Source: CBDIHP01 sp965279195
Lineage (GTDB): Bacteria; Planctomycetota; Planctomycetia; Isosphaerales; Isosphaeraceae
Reading direction: 5' to 3'
NCBI GenBank assembly: GCA_965279195.1
Contig: CBDIHP010000033.1
Span: forward strand, 120,432 to 184,431
Length of the DNA stretch: 64,000 nt
Shown in pieces: positions 51,478 through 61,121 of the stretch. Both the position numbers and the translations under genes were made by a program. Positions within the stretch are counted from its first letter, which is position 1. Each line of letters begins with the position of its first letter. The notes under the pieces were generated by a model, which worked only from the letters and a program-made list of their open reading frames with translations, did not search any database and was not told the DNA's origin.

Positions 51478-54400
51478 ATGCGTCGATGGTTTCCGGGGGC
51501 CTGCGCGGCCGGGTTGGTGTTCCTGACGGGGGCGCTGGCATGGGCGCAGGACCGTTCGTATGAGCCGGTCGTGAAGCTGGCATCGGAGGAGCCGCAGAAG
51601 GCGATCAAGGCGATCCGCCTGGCGGACGGGCTCAAAGTCGAGCTGTTCGCGGCCGAGCCGCTCCTGGCCAATCCGGTGGCGTTCTGCGTCGACGAGAAGG
51701 GGAACTTCTACGTCGCCGAGACCTTCCGCCACACCGACGGCGTCCCCGACACGCGCAGTCATATGAACTGGCTCGACGACGACATGGCCTGCCGCACGGT
51801 CGAGGACCGCGTGGCCATGTACAGGAAGTACCTGGGCAAGGACTTCCCCAGCTACACCGTCGAGCACGACCGCGTCCGCAAGCTCATGGATCAGGACGGC
51901 GACGGCAAGGCCGACGCGTCGACCGTCTTCGCCGACGGCTTCAACGACGCCGCCGACGGCATCGGCGCCGGGCTGCTCGCCCGCAAGGGGGACCTCCTCT
52001 TCGCCTGCATCCCGCACCTCTGGAAGCTCCGCGACAACGACGGCGACGGCAAGGCCGAGGTCAAGAAGTCGCTCCAGTACGGCTACGGCGTGCACGTCAA
52101 CTTCATCGGCCACGACCTCCACGGCCTCCGCATGGGGCCCGACGGCCGGCTCTACTTCTCGATCGGCGACCGCGGCCTCAACGTCACGGCCGTCGACGGC
52201 CGCAAGCTCAACCTGCCCGACACCGGGTCCGTCCTGCGCTGCGAGCCCGACGGCAGCAAGCTGGAGGTCTTCGCCTACGGCCTGCGGAACCCCCAGGAAC
52301 TGGCCTTCGACCAGTTCGGCAACCTCTTCACCGGCGACAACAACTCCGACTCCGGCGACAAGGCCCGCTGGGTCTACCTCGTGGAGGGGGGCGACAGCGG
52401 CTGGCGGATCGGGTTCCAGTACCTCGACAAGCCGGGGAGCCGCGGCCCCTGGAACGCCGAGAAGCTCTGGTATCCCGAGTGGAAGGGCCAGGCGAAGTAC
52501 ATCGTCCCGCCGATCATCAACATCGGCGACGGCCCCTCGGGCCTGACCTACGACCCCGGCACGGGCCTGCCCGCGAAGTACCGCAATCACTTCTTCCTCT
52601 GCGACTTCCGCGGCGCCTACGGCCAGTCGGGCGTCCGGTCATTCATGATGAAGCCCAAGGGGGCGTCGTTCGAGCTGGTCGATTCCGAGCAGCCGATCTG
52701 GTCGGTGCTCGCCACCGACGTCGACTTCGGCGTCGATGGGTCCCTGTACCTGTCCGACTGGGTCGACGGCTGGCCGAAGCCCGGCAAGGGAAGGATCTGG
52801 AAGGTCTCCGCCTCCGCGAAGGAGACCGACCCGAGGGCGCTCGAAGTCCCCAAACTGCTGGCCGCGGGCATGACGAAGCGGACCCTCGATCAACTCGGCT
52901 CGCTGCTCGCCCACCCCGACCAGCGGATCCGGCAGGAGGCCCAGTTTGAGCTGGCCGATCGGGCCCGCGACAACGATGGGGCCCTGAACATCCTGAAGAC
53001 GGTTAGCGGCGCGAAGAACCCGCTGCTCGCCCGGATCCACGCGATCTGGGGCCTGGGGCAGATCGCCCGGAACAACGAGCGGCCGTTCGAGACCCTGACC
53101 GCGCTCGCGGCCGACGCCGACCCCGAGATCCGCGCCCAGTCGGCGAAGGTCCTAGGCGACGCCGACTTCGCCAGGGTCTTCCCGGTGGGGAAGGTCGATC
53201 GGATCAAGGCGCTCGGCAAGCTCCTGGCCGACGCCAGCCCCCGCGTCCGGTTCTTCGCGGCCGTCGCGTTCGGGAAGATGGCCGGCTTCAAGGATGAAGT
53301 CCTGCCGAAGACGGACGTCGCCCCGCTCCTGGCGATGATCCGCGAGAACGCCGACGCCGACACCTACCTCCGCCACGCCGGGGTGATGGGCCTGGTGCAC
53401 CTCGGCGACAAGGACGCCATCCTCGCCGCTTCGAAAGATGCGTCTCCGTCGGTCCGCCTGGCGGCCCTGCTTGCCATGCGCCGGCTGGAAATGCCCGAGG
53501 TCGCCGGCCTGCTCTCCGGCGTGGACAAGGCCGATCCCGAGTCCCTGCTCGAAACCGCCAGGGCGATCTACGACACGCCGATCCCCGCCGCGATGACCGC
53601 GCTGGCGGCCCTCCCGATCAAGCCGGGATATCCCGATCCGTTGACCCGTCGCGTCCTGGCCGCGAACGCCAGGGTCGGGGGCGAGGCGGGTGCGAGGTTC
53701 TTGGTCGAGCTCGCCGGCCGTTCCGACGTCGCCGAGTCCGTCCGGGCCGAGGCGCTGCAGGCCCTGGGAGAGTGGTCCAAACCCGCCGGCCGTGACCGGA
53801 TCGTCGGCATGTGGCGGCCGATCGAATCCCGGCCCGCCGCCGAGGCCGCCGCCGCGCTGAAGCCGGCCCTCGACGTCCTGCTCAGGTCGGCCCCCGAGGC
53901 CGTCCGTCGCGCGGCGATCGACGCGGCCGGCTCGCTCGGGATCAAGGAGGCGACCGCCGCCCTGATCGCCGTCTTCTCGAACAAGGACGGCTCCGCCGAC
54001 ACCCGCGTCGAGGCCCTCCAGGCCCTCGATCAGCTCCAGGCGACGGAACTCGCCGACGCCGTCCACAAGGCCCTGACCGACTCCGACTACCGCCTCCGCA
54101 CCGAGGCCCTCGGGCTGCTCGCGAAGCTCGAACCGGCCCAGGCGATCCGGTCGATCGCCCTGGTCCTCGACAAGGGCACGACCCGCGAAAAGCAGCGCGG
54201 ACTGCGGCTCCTCGGCGGCCTCAAGCCGCCGGAGGCGGATCAACTCCTCGCGACATGGCTCGACCGCCTGAACGGCCGCAAGCTGCCGGCCACGCTCGAA
54301 CTCGACCTGGTCGAGGCGGCCGAGGCGAAGGCTTCGCCGGCCGTGAAGGAGCGGCTGGCGAAGTACCGGGCCGAGGCCGATCAACTCGGGCCGATCGGCG

Positions 54401-54840
54401 CCTATCGCGGGGCGTTGGAAGGGGGCGACTCGCGCAAGGGCCGCGAGATCTTCGAGAACAACGCGGCCGTGTACTGCGTCCGCTGCCACAAGGTCCGCGA
54501 CCGCGGCGGCGAGGTCGGGCCGGAACTCAACGGCATCGCCAACCGCAAGAACCGCCAGTACCTCCTCGAGGCCATCGTCGAGCCCAACAAGGAGATCGCC
54601 CAGGGCTTCGAGAGCGTCGTCCTGGCCCTCAACGACGGCCGCACCCTCACCGGCGTCCTGCGCGGGGAGGACGCGAACGAGCTGAAGCTCATCACCGCCG
54701 AGGGCCGTCCGCTGGTCGTCAAGAAGTCGGAGATCGACGAGCGTTCGCGAGGGCCCTCGGCGATGCCGGCGGACCTGGTGAAGAAGCTATCGAAGACCGA
54801 GATCCGCGACCTCGTCGAGTTCCTGAGCGGCCTCCGCTGA
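51478..54840 (+). CDS. Second giant exported propeller/HEAT/c-type cytochrome protein
   Basis: A 1120-residue paralogue of the gene at 22178-25909, without its beta-sandwich insert. ATG 51478 is adjacent to an overlapping GTG at 51475, and GAGGGG lies upstream. A signal peptide (CAAGLVFLTGALAWA) is followed by the dehydrogenase propeller (GLKVELFAAEPLLANPVAFC, YVAETFRHTDG, MGPDGRLYFSIGDRG). HEAT repeats run from about 450 to 960. The C-terminal heme domain has CVRCHKVRDRGGEVGPELNGI near 1000. The function is inferred as an exported sugar-oxidising electron-transfer protein. It lies on the same strand as DUF1080 and the CBM9-like gene, though copy 2 of the repeat separates it from DUF1080. Confidence 0.94.
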   Translation: MRRWFPGACAAGLVFLTGALAWAQDRSYEPVVKLASEEPQKAIKAIRLADGLKVELFAAEPLLANPVAFCVDEKGNFYVAETFRHTDGVPDTRSHMNWLDDDMACRTVEDRVAMYRKYLGKDFPSYTVEHDRVRKLMDQDGDGKADASTVFADGFNDAADGIGAGLLARKGDLLFACIPHLWKLRDNDGDGKAEVKKSLQYGYGVHVNFIGHDLHGLRMGPDGRLYFSIGDRGLNVTAVDGRKLNLPDTGSVLRCEPDGSKLEVFAYGLRNPQELAFDQFGNLFTGDNNSDSGDKARWVYLVEGGDSGWRIGFQYLDKPGSRGPWNAEKLWYPEWKGQAKYIVPPIINIGDGPSGLTYDPGTGLPAKYRNHFFLCDFRGAYGQSGVRSFMMKPKGASFELVDSEQPIWSVLATDVDFGVDGSLYLSDWVDGWPKPGKGRIWKVSASAKETDPRALEVPKLLAAGMTKRTLDQLGSLLAHPDQRIRQEAQFELADRARDNDGALNILKTVSGAKNPLLARIHAIWGLGQIARNNERPFETLTALAADADPEIRAQSAKVLGDADFARVFPVGKVDRIKALGKLLADASPRVRFFAAVAFGKMAGFKDEVLPKTDVAPLLAMIRENADADTYLRHAGVMGLVHLGDKDAILAASKDASPSVRLAALLAMRRLEMPEVAGLLSGVDKADPESLLETARAIYDTPIPAAMTALAALPIKPGYPDPLTRRVLAANARVGGEAGARFLVELAGRSDVAESVRAEALQALGEWSKPAGRDRIVGMWRPIESRPAAEAAAALKPALDVLLRSAPEAVRRAAIDAAGSLGIKEATAALIAVFSNKDGSADTRVEALQALDQLQATELADAVHKALTDSDYRLRTEALGLLAKLEPAQAIRSIALVLDKGTTREKQRGLRLLGGLKPPEADQLLATWLDRLNGRKLPATLELDLVEAAEAKASPAVKERLAKYRAEADQLGPIGAYRGALEGGDSRKGREIFENNAAVYCVRCHKVRDRGGEVGPELNGIANRKNRQYLLEAIVEPNKEIAQGFESVVLALNDGRTLTGVLRGEDANELKLITAEGRPLVVKKSEIDERSRGPSAMPADLVKKLSKTEIRDLVEFLSGLR

Positions 54841-54979
54841 ACCCGGACCATTGTGGGATCGCCCCCAAGGGCCTATCATCTGTTCGACTCTCCGACGCGA
54901 TCGGCCCGGCTCGCCCCGGACCGGTCGCGTCGCGTTTTCCACCCGGCAACCACCCTCCCGTTCGCGACGGAGGCCCATC

Positions 54980-56089
54980 GTGTCCCGAGCCCTGACCACG
55001 GCGGTCGTGAGCTTTGCCCTGGCCGGATTCGCGGCGTCTGCGACGGCGCAGGACGCCTCCCGGTTCGATTCCCCGTACGTCTCGCCCAAGGGGTACGTCG
55101 CCTACAAGGCCCCCAAGCCCTTGACGATCGACGGCAAGGCCGACGAGCCGATCTGGCGCGAGGTCCCCTGGACCGACCGCTTCGTCGACATCGAGGGGGA
55201 CCTCAAGCCCAAGCCCCGGTTCGCGACCCGGGCCAAGATGCTCTGGGATGACACGTACTTCTATATCTACGCCCAGCTCGACGAGCCCCACGTCTGGGGG
55301 ACCCTGACCAAGCACGACTCGGTCATCTTCCAGGACAACGACTTCGAGGTCTTCGTCGACCCCGACGGCGACAACCACGAGTACTTCGAGTTCGAGATCA
55401 ACGCCCTCAACACCAACTGGGACCTCTTCCTCGACACCCCCTACCGCGACGGCGGCCCCGCGCGGAACGAGTACGAGGCCGATGGGTGGAAGACGGCCGT
55501 CTCGATCGACGGCACGCTCAACAAACCGACCGACCTCGATCGCGGCTGGTCGGTCGAGATGGCGATCCCCTGGTCGGCCTTCGCGAAGTTCGCCCACAAG
55601 CCGATCCCGCCGAAGGAAGGGGACCAGTGGCGGGTGAACTTCTCCCGGGTCGAGTGGCAGCACCAGATCGTCGGCGGCAAATATCAGAAGGTGCCGAAGA
55701 CCAAGGAAGACAACTGGGTCTGGTCGCCGCAGGGGGTTGTCGACATGCACCGGCCGGAACTCTGGGGCTACGTCCAGTTCGCCGGGGCGGCCGAGAACCC
55801 CGTCAAGCTCACGCCCGACTTCGCCGGGCCGGCGAGGCATCGGCTGTTGCAGATCTACCACGCGCAGAATGACTACAAGAAGGCCAACGGCAAGTATGCC
55901 GCCGACGTCCGCGACCTCGGCCTGGACCCCAAGCGTCAGCCTGTGACGACCGTCCGCACCAAGGGGGACGGCTACGAGGCGACCGTGATCATCCCAGCCG
56001 GGTACAAGCAGATCCAGCCGTGGATGATCCGCCAGGACAGCAAGATCACCTCGGGCCCGGTCGTGCAGGCCCCCCGCTCCAATTACTGA
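54980..56089 (+). CDS. CBM9-like exported carbohydrate-binding protein
   Basis: A 369-residue exported protein. The GTG at 54980 has GGAGG immediately upstream, and a signal peptide follows (SRALTTAVVSFALAGFAASATAQ). The core is a family 9 carbohydrate-binding-like fold (PLTIDGKADEPIWREVPWTDRFVDIEGD, RAKMLWDDTYFYIYAQLDEPHVWG, FVDPDGDNHEYFEFEINALNTNWD, and GWSVEMAIPW). No hydrolase motif is seen, although in this group it may be joined to enzyme activity elsewhere. It follows the giant cytochrome gene and overlaps the convergent TlpA-like gene by seven bases at the stop codons. Confidence 0.9.
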   Translation: MSRALTTAVVSFALAGFAASATAQDASRFDSPYVSPKGYVAYKAPKPLTIDGKADEPIWREVPWTDRFVDIEGDLKPKPRFATRAKMLWDDTYFYIYAQLDEPHVWGTLTKHDSVIFQDNDFEVFVDPDGDNHEYFEFEINALNTNWDLFLDTPYRDGGPARNEYEADGWKTAVSIDGTLNKPTDLDRGWSVEMAIPWSAFAKFAHKPIPPKEGDQWRVNFSRVEWQHQIVGGKYQKVPKTKEDNWVWSPQGVVDMHRPELWGYVQFAGAAENPVKLTPDFAGPARHRLLQIYHAQNDYKKANGKYAADVRDLGLDPKRQPVTTVRTKGDGYEATVIIPAGYKQIQPWMIRQDSKITSGPVVQAPRSNY

Positions 56090-57072
56090 CGAGGGCCGGC
56101 GTCCTTGCTCGCGGCCGACTCCGACCGCAGCAGGGCGTCGAGGGCCTTGTCGAGCGACTGGCCACGCAGCTCCATCCGGATGATGTTGCCCCGGGGGTCG
56201 ATGAGGAACGTGGCGGGGATCGTCCCCACGCCGAAGGCCTCGACCATGTCGGCCCCCGCCGTGGCGTTGTGGAACTGCCGCCAGGGGATCTTGCGGGCCT
56301 TCACGAAGTCGTCGAGCGTCGCCTTCGACTCATCCAGGCTGACTCCGACGATCTCGAACCCCTTCGCCTTGAAGCGATCATAGGCCGCCATCTGCCGGGG
56401 CAACTCGGCGAGGCAAGGCGCGCACCAGGTGGCCCAGAAGTCCACCAGCACATACTTGCCCCTCAACTCCTCGAACCGGAAGTTCGCCCCCGTGAGGTCG
56501 CGGACCGCCAGGGTCGGCGCGGGCTGGCCGATCCGGTCGAGGCGGGCGATCTCCTCCTTGACCTTCTGCTGGAGGTTCGGGCTCTCGGCCGCGAACTTCT
56601 TCGAGAGGATCTCGAAGACCTGCCGCGCGATGGCGTGCTCCCCCGCGGCGGTGGCGGCCCCGGCGAGGTTGTCGCTGAAGCTGGTCGCGAACTCCTCCTG
56701 TTCCGCGCCGCTCAGGCCGTCCATCAGCCCCTTGTAGACCGCCAGGGCCTCGTCGAATTTGCCCGCCTGGGCCCTCGCCATCGTGGCGACGATCTGGGCC
56801 AGCGAGCGGACGGCCCCCTGTGGGTAGGTGGACAGGTAGGCCTTCGCCAGGGCCTCGTGGTCGAGGAACCAGTCGTGCTCGATGACCTTGTCGAACACTT
56901 TCATGTAGGCCTGTTCGAGGTCCTCGGCCTTGGGGTACTTCTCCAGGTAGGCCAGCAGGTCCTTGATGAGTTCGCGGTCGTGCCTCGACTGGATCTCGGC
57001 GACCGAGGGCGCGGCGGGGCTCGGCGCCTGGACCGGGGCCGAGAGCATGAGCGCAAGCAGCACGGTCGTCAT
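56083..57072 (-). CDS. TlpA-like thioredoxin-family redox protein
   Basis: A 329-residue exported protein. A signal peptide (TTVLLALMLSAPVQA) precedes a helical, TPR-like region (residues 25-185). The thioredoxin domain (190-320) has the redox motif WCAPC in VLVDFWATWCAPCLAELP and the cis-proline in GTIPATFLIDPRG. TlpA/ResA-type proteins reduce apo-cytochromes or periplasmic disulfides. That suits an envelope rich in c-type heme proteins, although no dedicated cytochrome maturation gene is near. ATG 57072 follows GGGAGG. An inverted repeat at 57100-57128 lies upstream. Confidence 0.94.
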   Translation of the reverse strand: MTTVLLALMLSAPVQAPSPAAPSVAEIQSRHDRELIKDLLAYLEKYPKAEDLEQAYMKVFDKVIEHDWFLDHEALAKAYLSTYPQGAVRSLAQIVATMARAQAGKFDEALAVYKGLMDGLSGAEQEEFATSFSDNLAGAATAAGEHAIARQVFEILSKKFAAESPNLQQKVKEEIARLDRIGQPAPTLAVRDLTGANFRFEELRGKYVLVDFWATWCAPCLAELPRQMAAYDRFKAKGFEIVGVSLDESKATLDDFVKARKIPWRQFHNATAGADMVEAFGVGTIPATFLIDPRGNIIRMELRGQSLDKALDALLRSESAASKDAGPRQ

Positions 57073-57099
57073 CGCGGGGCCTCCCTGGCCGAAAACGAA

Positions 57100-57128
57100 G
57101 CCGGGGCCCTCATTCCGAAGGCCCCGGC
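57100..57128 (-). terminator. Terminator after glycosyltransferase gene
   Basis: GCCGGGGCC at 57100-57108 and GGCCCCGGC at 57120-57128 form a nine-base stem with an 11-base loop, followed on the minus strand by TTCGTTTTC. It probably ends the sugar cluster transcript before the TlpA gene. Confidence 0.65.
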
Positions 57129-57148
57129 GCGATGGGGACGGGATCAGG

Positions 57149-58579
57149 TCAGGAGTTCTGGAGCATGCGGGGCAGGGCGGGGCCGGGGCGGCGGATCGGC
57201 TCGGTCGCCGTCGCGCTGGGCCTTGGGATGCCGAGCAGGTCGCGGATCAGGAGGCCCCACTGGGCGCAGCAGGCGTCCTTCTCGTGGATCGCCAGGAAGG
57301 CCTCGCGTCCCCGGGATCCCATCGATCCGGCCACCTCGTGGTCGTCGGCGAGCAGGGTGATCGCCTCGACCAGCCCGTCCACGTCGCCCAGGTCGATCGT
57401 CTTGCCGCACTCGGCATCGCGGATCGTGTCGGCCGACTCGCAGTGCTGCGGGCCCACGAAGATCGTCGGCCGGCTCGACGCCATCGCGCCGTAGAGCTTG
57501 CCCGGCACCACGATGCCGGTCATCTCGCTCCGCATCGAGATCAGGTGGACGTCCGCGATCGAGAGCGACGCGTGGAGCATCGACCGGGGGAAGTAGTCCA
57601 TCAGGCGGACGTTCTCCAGCCCCTCGGATTCCTTCGCGGCCTTGACCTCGGCCAGCCTCGGGCCGTCGCCCACGAACAGGAAGACGATCTCCTGTCGATC
57701 GGACAGGCGCCTGGCGGCCGAGAGGAACTCCTCGAAGCTGTGGGCCAGCCCGAGGTTGCCCGAGTACATGACCACGAACTTATCCGCCAGCCCGTACTCC
57801 TCGCGGAGCGGGTGCCCCTCGCGAGGGAGGGGGGTGATCTCGTCGCGGCGGCTCCAGACCGGGATCTGGATCATCCGCTCGCGCTTGACCCGCTTGGCCG
57901 CGATCCGATCGGCCATGTAGGGCCCGAGGGTCACGACGGCGTCCGCCTGGCGGTAGACGGCGTCGCTGAGCCACGCGAGCGCGGCGACGACCGGGTGCGA
58001 CCTCGACATCTTCCCCAGCGCGATGCTGGCGTCGGGGTGGAGGTCCATGCTCCAGTAGATGTGACGCGAGCCCTTGAGCCGGCGGAGCAGGGTGCCCACC
58101 AGGCCGATGATCGGCGGGGTGGTGAGGGTCGTCACCACGTCGAACCGGGGCAGCCTCAGCGCCAGCAGGCAGGCGTGAACATAGAAGCTGAGGTAGTCGA
58201 CCATCCGGGTCAGCGTGCTCTTGCGGCCGAGCGAGGTCGCCGAGACGCGGTGGATGTGCACCCCGTTGTGGACTTCGTACGCCGGGAGCTTGGGCGCACC
58301 GGCGCGGTAGGTCCCCCGGCTGCAGATGACGTGGCAGTCGAACCCCTGGGCGGCGAGGTGCTCGACGAGGTCGGCGAGGTGCTGCGCGGTCGATGCGTGG
58401 TCGGGCCAGTAGTACTGGTTCACGAACAGCAGCGAGCGCGGCTGGCTGGCCGGGACGGCGTCGACCGGGACGTTGTTCTCGACGGCGTGGAACCTCGGGG
58501 CGGCCACGGCGGTCGTCGCCCTGGGCTCGGCACGCCAGAGCGTCCGGGCGCTCCAGAAGGTGCGGAGTTTGGTCACCAT
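57149..58579 (-). CDS. Glycosyltransferase family 4
   Basis: A 476-residue GT-B enzyme similar to the WbuB/WcaI group. The N-terminal domain begins with LLFVNQYYWPDHASTAQHLADLVEHLAAQGFDCHVIC near 48-84. The C-terminal donor domain has KFVVMYSGNLGLAHSFEEFLSAA near 265, FVGDGPRLAEVKA near 300, and MTGIVVPGKLYGAMASSRPTIFV near 355, matching the E-x7-E region of the family in relaxed form. It would add a nucleotide-activated sugar to a polysaccharide. It overlaps the GDP-sugar gene upstream by seven bases (ATGGTGA), so it is part of one transcript. Confidence 0.92.
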   Translation of the reverse strand: MVTKLRTFWSARTLWRAEPRATTAVAAPRFHAVENNVPVDAVPASQPRSLLFVNQYYWPDHASTAQHLADLVEHLAAQGFDCHVICSRGTYRAGAPKLPAYEVHNGVHIHRVSATSLGRKSTLTRMVDYLSFYVHACLLALRLPRFDVVTTLTTPPIIGLVGTLLRRLKGSRHIYWSMDLHPDASIALGKMSRSHPVVAALAWLSDAVYRQADAVVTLGPYMADRIAAKRVKRERMIQIPVWSRRDEITPLPREGHPLREEYGLADKFVVMYSGNLGLAHSFEEFLSAARRLSDRQEIVFLFVGDGPRLAEVKAAKESEGLENVRLMDYFPRSMLHASLSIADVHLISMRSEMTGIVVPGKLYGAMASSRPTIFVGPQHCESADTIRDAECGKTIDLGDVDGLVEAITLLADDHEVAGSMGSRGREAFLAIHEKDACCAQWGLLIRDLLGIPRPSATATEPIRRPGPALPRMLQNS

Positions 58580-59535
58580 TTGGTGTCCGCCTCCGCCTTG
58601 TTGGCCCGGTACCAGGCGATGGTCTTCGCCAGGCCGTCGCGGAGGTTGGTGGGGGCCTGCCAGCCGTCGAGGGCCGACCTGAGCCGGTTGACGTCCAGCA
58701 CCTTCATCATCGCCCCGTCGGGCTTGTCGGTGTTCCAGACCATCTTGCCCTGGAACCCGCTGACCTCGTGGACGGTCTCGGCCAGCTCCTTGATCGTCGT
58801 GCCGACGCCCGTGCCGATGTTCAAGGGCATGGAGACGTCGTTATACTTCTCGGCCGCCAGGATGATGGCGTCGGCGCAGTCCTCGACGTAGATGAACTCG
58901 CGGACGGGCTTGCCGGTGCCCCAGACCTCGACGCTCGGCACGTCGTTGATCGTGGCCTCGACCCACTTGCGGACGAGGGCGGCGACGACGTGGGAGCGTT
59001 CGGGGTTGTAGGAGTCGCCGGGGCCGTAGAGGTTCGTGAGGATCAGGTGGATCGAGTCGAGCCCGAACTGCCGCTTGTAGGCGAGGCCCTGGACGGCCAG
59101 CATCTTCTTGGTCAGGCCGTAGTTCACGACCGACGCGTGGCAGGGGCCGGCCCAGAGGTCCTCCTCCTTGAGGTGGCCTTCGAGGTAGCCGGGGTAGCTG
59201 CAGGCGGTGCCGATGTTGACGACCTTCCCGACCTTCGCCAGCCGGGCGGCCTCCATGATGTTGGCCCCCATCACCAGGTTCGTGTAGTACAGCGAGCCGG
59301 GCTGGGTGACGTTGATCCCGATGCCGCCGTAGTACGCGGCGCCGTGGATCAGGGTGTCGCACGGATGCTCAAGCAAGCACTTGAGGCAGGCGTCGAGCGA
59401 GGTGAGGTTGTAGTCGCGCTGGCGGGGGACGTAGACCTCGGCGCCGTAGGACTTGAGCCGACGGACGATGTGGGTGCCCAGGAACCCCGCGCCGCCCGTG
59501 ACGGTCACGCGCTTGCCGGACCAGAAACTCTGCAT
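58573..59535 (-). CDS. GDP-L-fucose synthase-like NAD-dependent epimerase/reductase
   Basis: A 320-residue extended SDR. The Rossmann motif TVTGGAGFLGTHIV is near 10-23. TACSYPG and NYGLTKKML (YxxxK, near 130-139) form the catalytic centre. TNLYGPGDSYNPERSHVVAALVRK and EVWGTGKPVREFIYVEDCADA match GDP-4-keto-6-deoxymannose 3,5-epimerase-4-reductase (Fcl/WcaG). GDP-fucose or a related sugar is the likely product, inferred from these motifs only. No gmd gene is within the window. The start is ATG 59535, and a longer form begins at 59562. Confidence 0.88.
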   Translation of the reverse strand: MQSFWSGKRVTVTGGAGFLGTHIVRRLKSYGAEVYVPRQRDYNLTSLDACLKCLLEHPCDTLIHGAAYYGGIGINVTQPGSLYYTNLVMGANIMEAARLAKVGKVVNIGTACSYPGYLEGHLKEEDLWAGPCHASVVNYGLTKKMLAVQGLAYKRQFGLDSIHLILTNLYGPGDSYNPERSHVVAALVRKWVEATINDVPSVEVWGTGKPVREFIYVEDCADAIILAAEKYNDVSMPLNIGTGVGTTIKELAETVHEVSGFQGKMVWNTDKPDGAMMKVLDVNRLRSALDGWQAPTNLRDGLAKTIAWYRANKAEADTKW

Positions 59536-59663
59536 GCGCCTTCTCCTCCGTGAGATCCTCAAGGTGCGGGAGCGGGTGGGTCCCCTCTCGGGGCGTCGGC
59601 GAGTTCGTGTCCTTCAGCGACTCGCCGGCTCGACCCGCTGGGTCGTCATCGCCGGGCCTGACC

Positions 59664-59685
59664 GGCCGCCCCGTCCGAGGCGGCC
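59664..59685 (-). terminator. Weak hairpin after epimerase gene
   Basis: GGCCGCC and GGCGGCC form a seven-base stem around an eight-base loop. There is no T-run, so termination is doubtful. It lies between the epimerase and Fcl-like genes. Confidence 0.35.
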
Positions 59686-59706
59686 GTCTCGACGTCCTCG
59701 TCGGGT

Positions 59707-60636
59707 TCAGACGTTGGCGAACGGGTTCTGGAACTCGATCAGCTGCGCGGCGCGGACCAGCTCGGCGATGCCGCGATCGAGGTCGATCGTGGTCTCGAAC
59801 CCCTTGGCCCGGATCTTCTCGTAGGAGACCTCGTAGTTGCGCTGGTCGGCGTCGGTCCCGACCTCGGCGAAGTGGAGGTAGTAATTCACATGCTTGAGGA
59901 TCTGCCGGGCGACGTCCTCCTTGGTGAAATTCATGCTCTCGTGGCCGACGTTGTAGACGTCGTCCTTGATCGTGTCCCACTTGTCGAGGGCGAACATGAT
60001 CGACCGGGCCATGTCGCGGACGTGGACGAAGGTCCGCTTGAAGCCGCCCTCGTAGACGATCAGGTTGCGGTTCTTGACGGCCTGGTAGGTGAAGTCGTTC
60101 GGCATCAGGTCGAGCCGCATCCGGTTCGAGACGCCGAAGGCGGTGGCGTAGCGGTAGGCGAGGCTGTTGCCGGCATTGAGGACCATCTCCTCGGCCGTCG
60201 CCTTGGTCTCGCCGTAGAGCGTGATCGGCGAGCGGGGGGTGTCCTCATTGCAGATATAATCGGGAATCGATCCATAGATCGAGCCGGTGGAGGCGAAGAT
60301 GAACTTCTGGTCCGGCTTGCGGAGGCTGAGGACGGTGCGGGTCCCCTCGACGTTGGTCGTCTGGGCGACCTGCGGCTCCTTCTTGCAGGCGGGGTATCCA
60401 ACGATGGCCGCGAGGTGGACGATGGCCTCCACGCCGTCGAGGGCCTTCTTCACGCCGTCGGCGTCGCAGACGTCGCCCTTGACCAGCTCGAAGTAGCGGT
60501 GCTGGCAGCAGGGCAGCAGGCCGTGGCCGCCGAACTTCAGGCTGTCGTAGACCCGGACCTTGTGGCCCTGCTCCAGGAGCAGCGGGACGAGAGTCGAGCC
60601 GACGTAACCGGCTCCGCCGGTGACGAGAATACGCAT
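59707..60636 (-). CDS. NAD-dependent epimerase/dehydratase (sugar nucleotide type)
   Basis: A 309-residue extended SDR. The N-terminal ILVTGGAGYVGSTLV is the NAD-binding motif. STGSIYG and LYGETKATAEEMV provide the Ser and YxxxK residues, and the C-terminal domain has KRTFVHVRDMARSI. The family contains UDP-glucose 4-epimerases and dTDP-sugar dehydratases; the substrate is unassigned. It is the first gene in the minus-strand sugar cluster, 171 bases ahead of the Fcl-like gene. Confidence 0.92.
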   Translation of the reverse strand: MRILVTGGAGYVGSTLVPLLLEQGHKVRVYDSLKFGGHGLLPCCQHRYFELVKGDVCDADGVKKALDGVEAIVHLAAIVGYPACKKEPQVAQTTNVEGTRTVLSLRKPDQKFIFASTGSIYGSIPDYICNEDTPRSPITLYGETKATAEEMVLNAGNSLAYRYATAFGVSNRMRLDLMPNDFTYQAVKNRNLIVYEGGFKRTFVHVRDMARSIMFALDKWDTIKDDVYNVGHESMNFTKEDVARQILKHVNYYLHFAEVGTDADQRNYEVSYEKIRAKGFETTIDLDRGIAELVRAAQLIEFQNPFANV

Positions 60637-61121
60637 GGCGAACCCATCCTTGGTTGTGATGTTGGAGACGCGCCTGGGATCGTCGAGTGCTGTGGGTCGA
60701 GGTCGTCGCGTCGAGTCGCGGGCCGACGGCCGGAGAGGGGGGATGGGCCTGGCGTCGCGGGCCAACTTGCCTGGTTGCGTGGTTGCCGAGAGGCGCTGGG
60801 CTGTCCCCGGTCCCCGGGGAGTGCCGGCCACTCGGCGGCCACTATGAGAAAGTCAACCGGGGCTGTCAACGTCTCTTCGACGGCGACGCCAGGAGCGGCC
60901 GAACCAACTCGGTCCCCCACCTTGGGAGTCGCAAAACACCACGCCCGGACGACCCGCCGGCCCGGATTTTCCCGAGGGAATCCCCCGATCCGACGACGAC
61001 CCTCCCCATCCCCGAACCCCGGCCAAACTTGCGGCGTACGCCGGGGATCCCCGCTTCCCCGCGATGGGGACCCCTCGATACGATGCCCCATCCGGTTTCC
61101 ACTCACCCGATCGAGGACGCC
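60637..61121. other. Intergenic region, no gene seen
   Basis: These 485 bases divide the sugar cluster from the DMT transporter on opposite strands. Short frames are present but none resembles a protein. Promoters for both genes should lie here. No clear operator was recognised. Confidence 0.35.
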
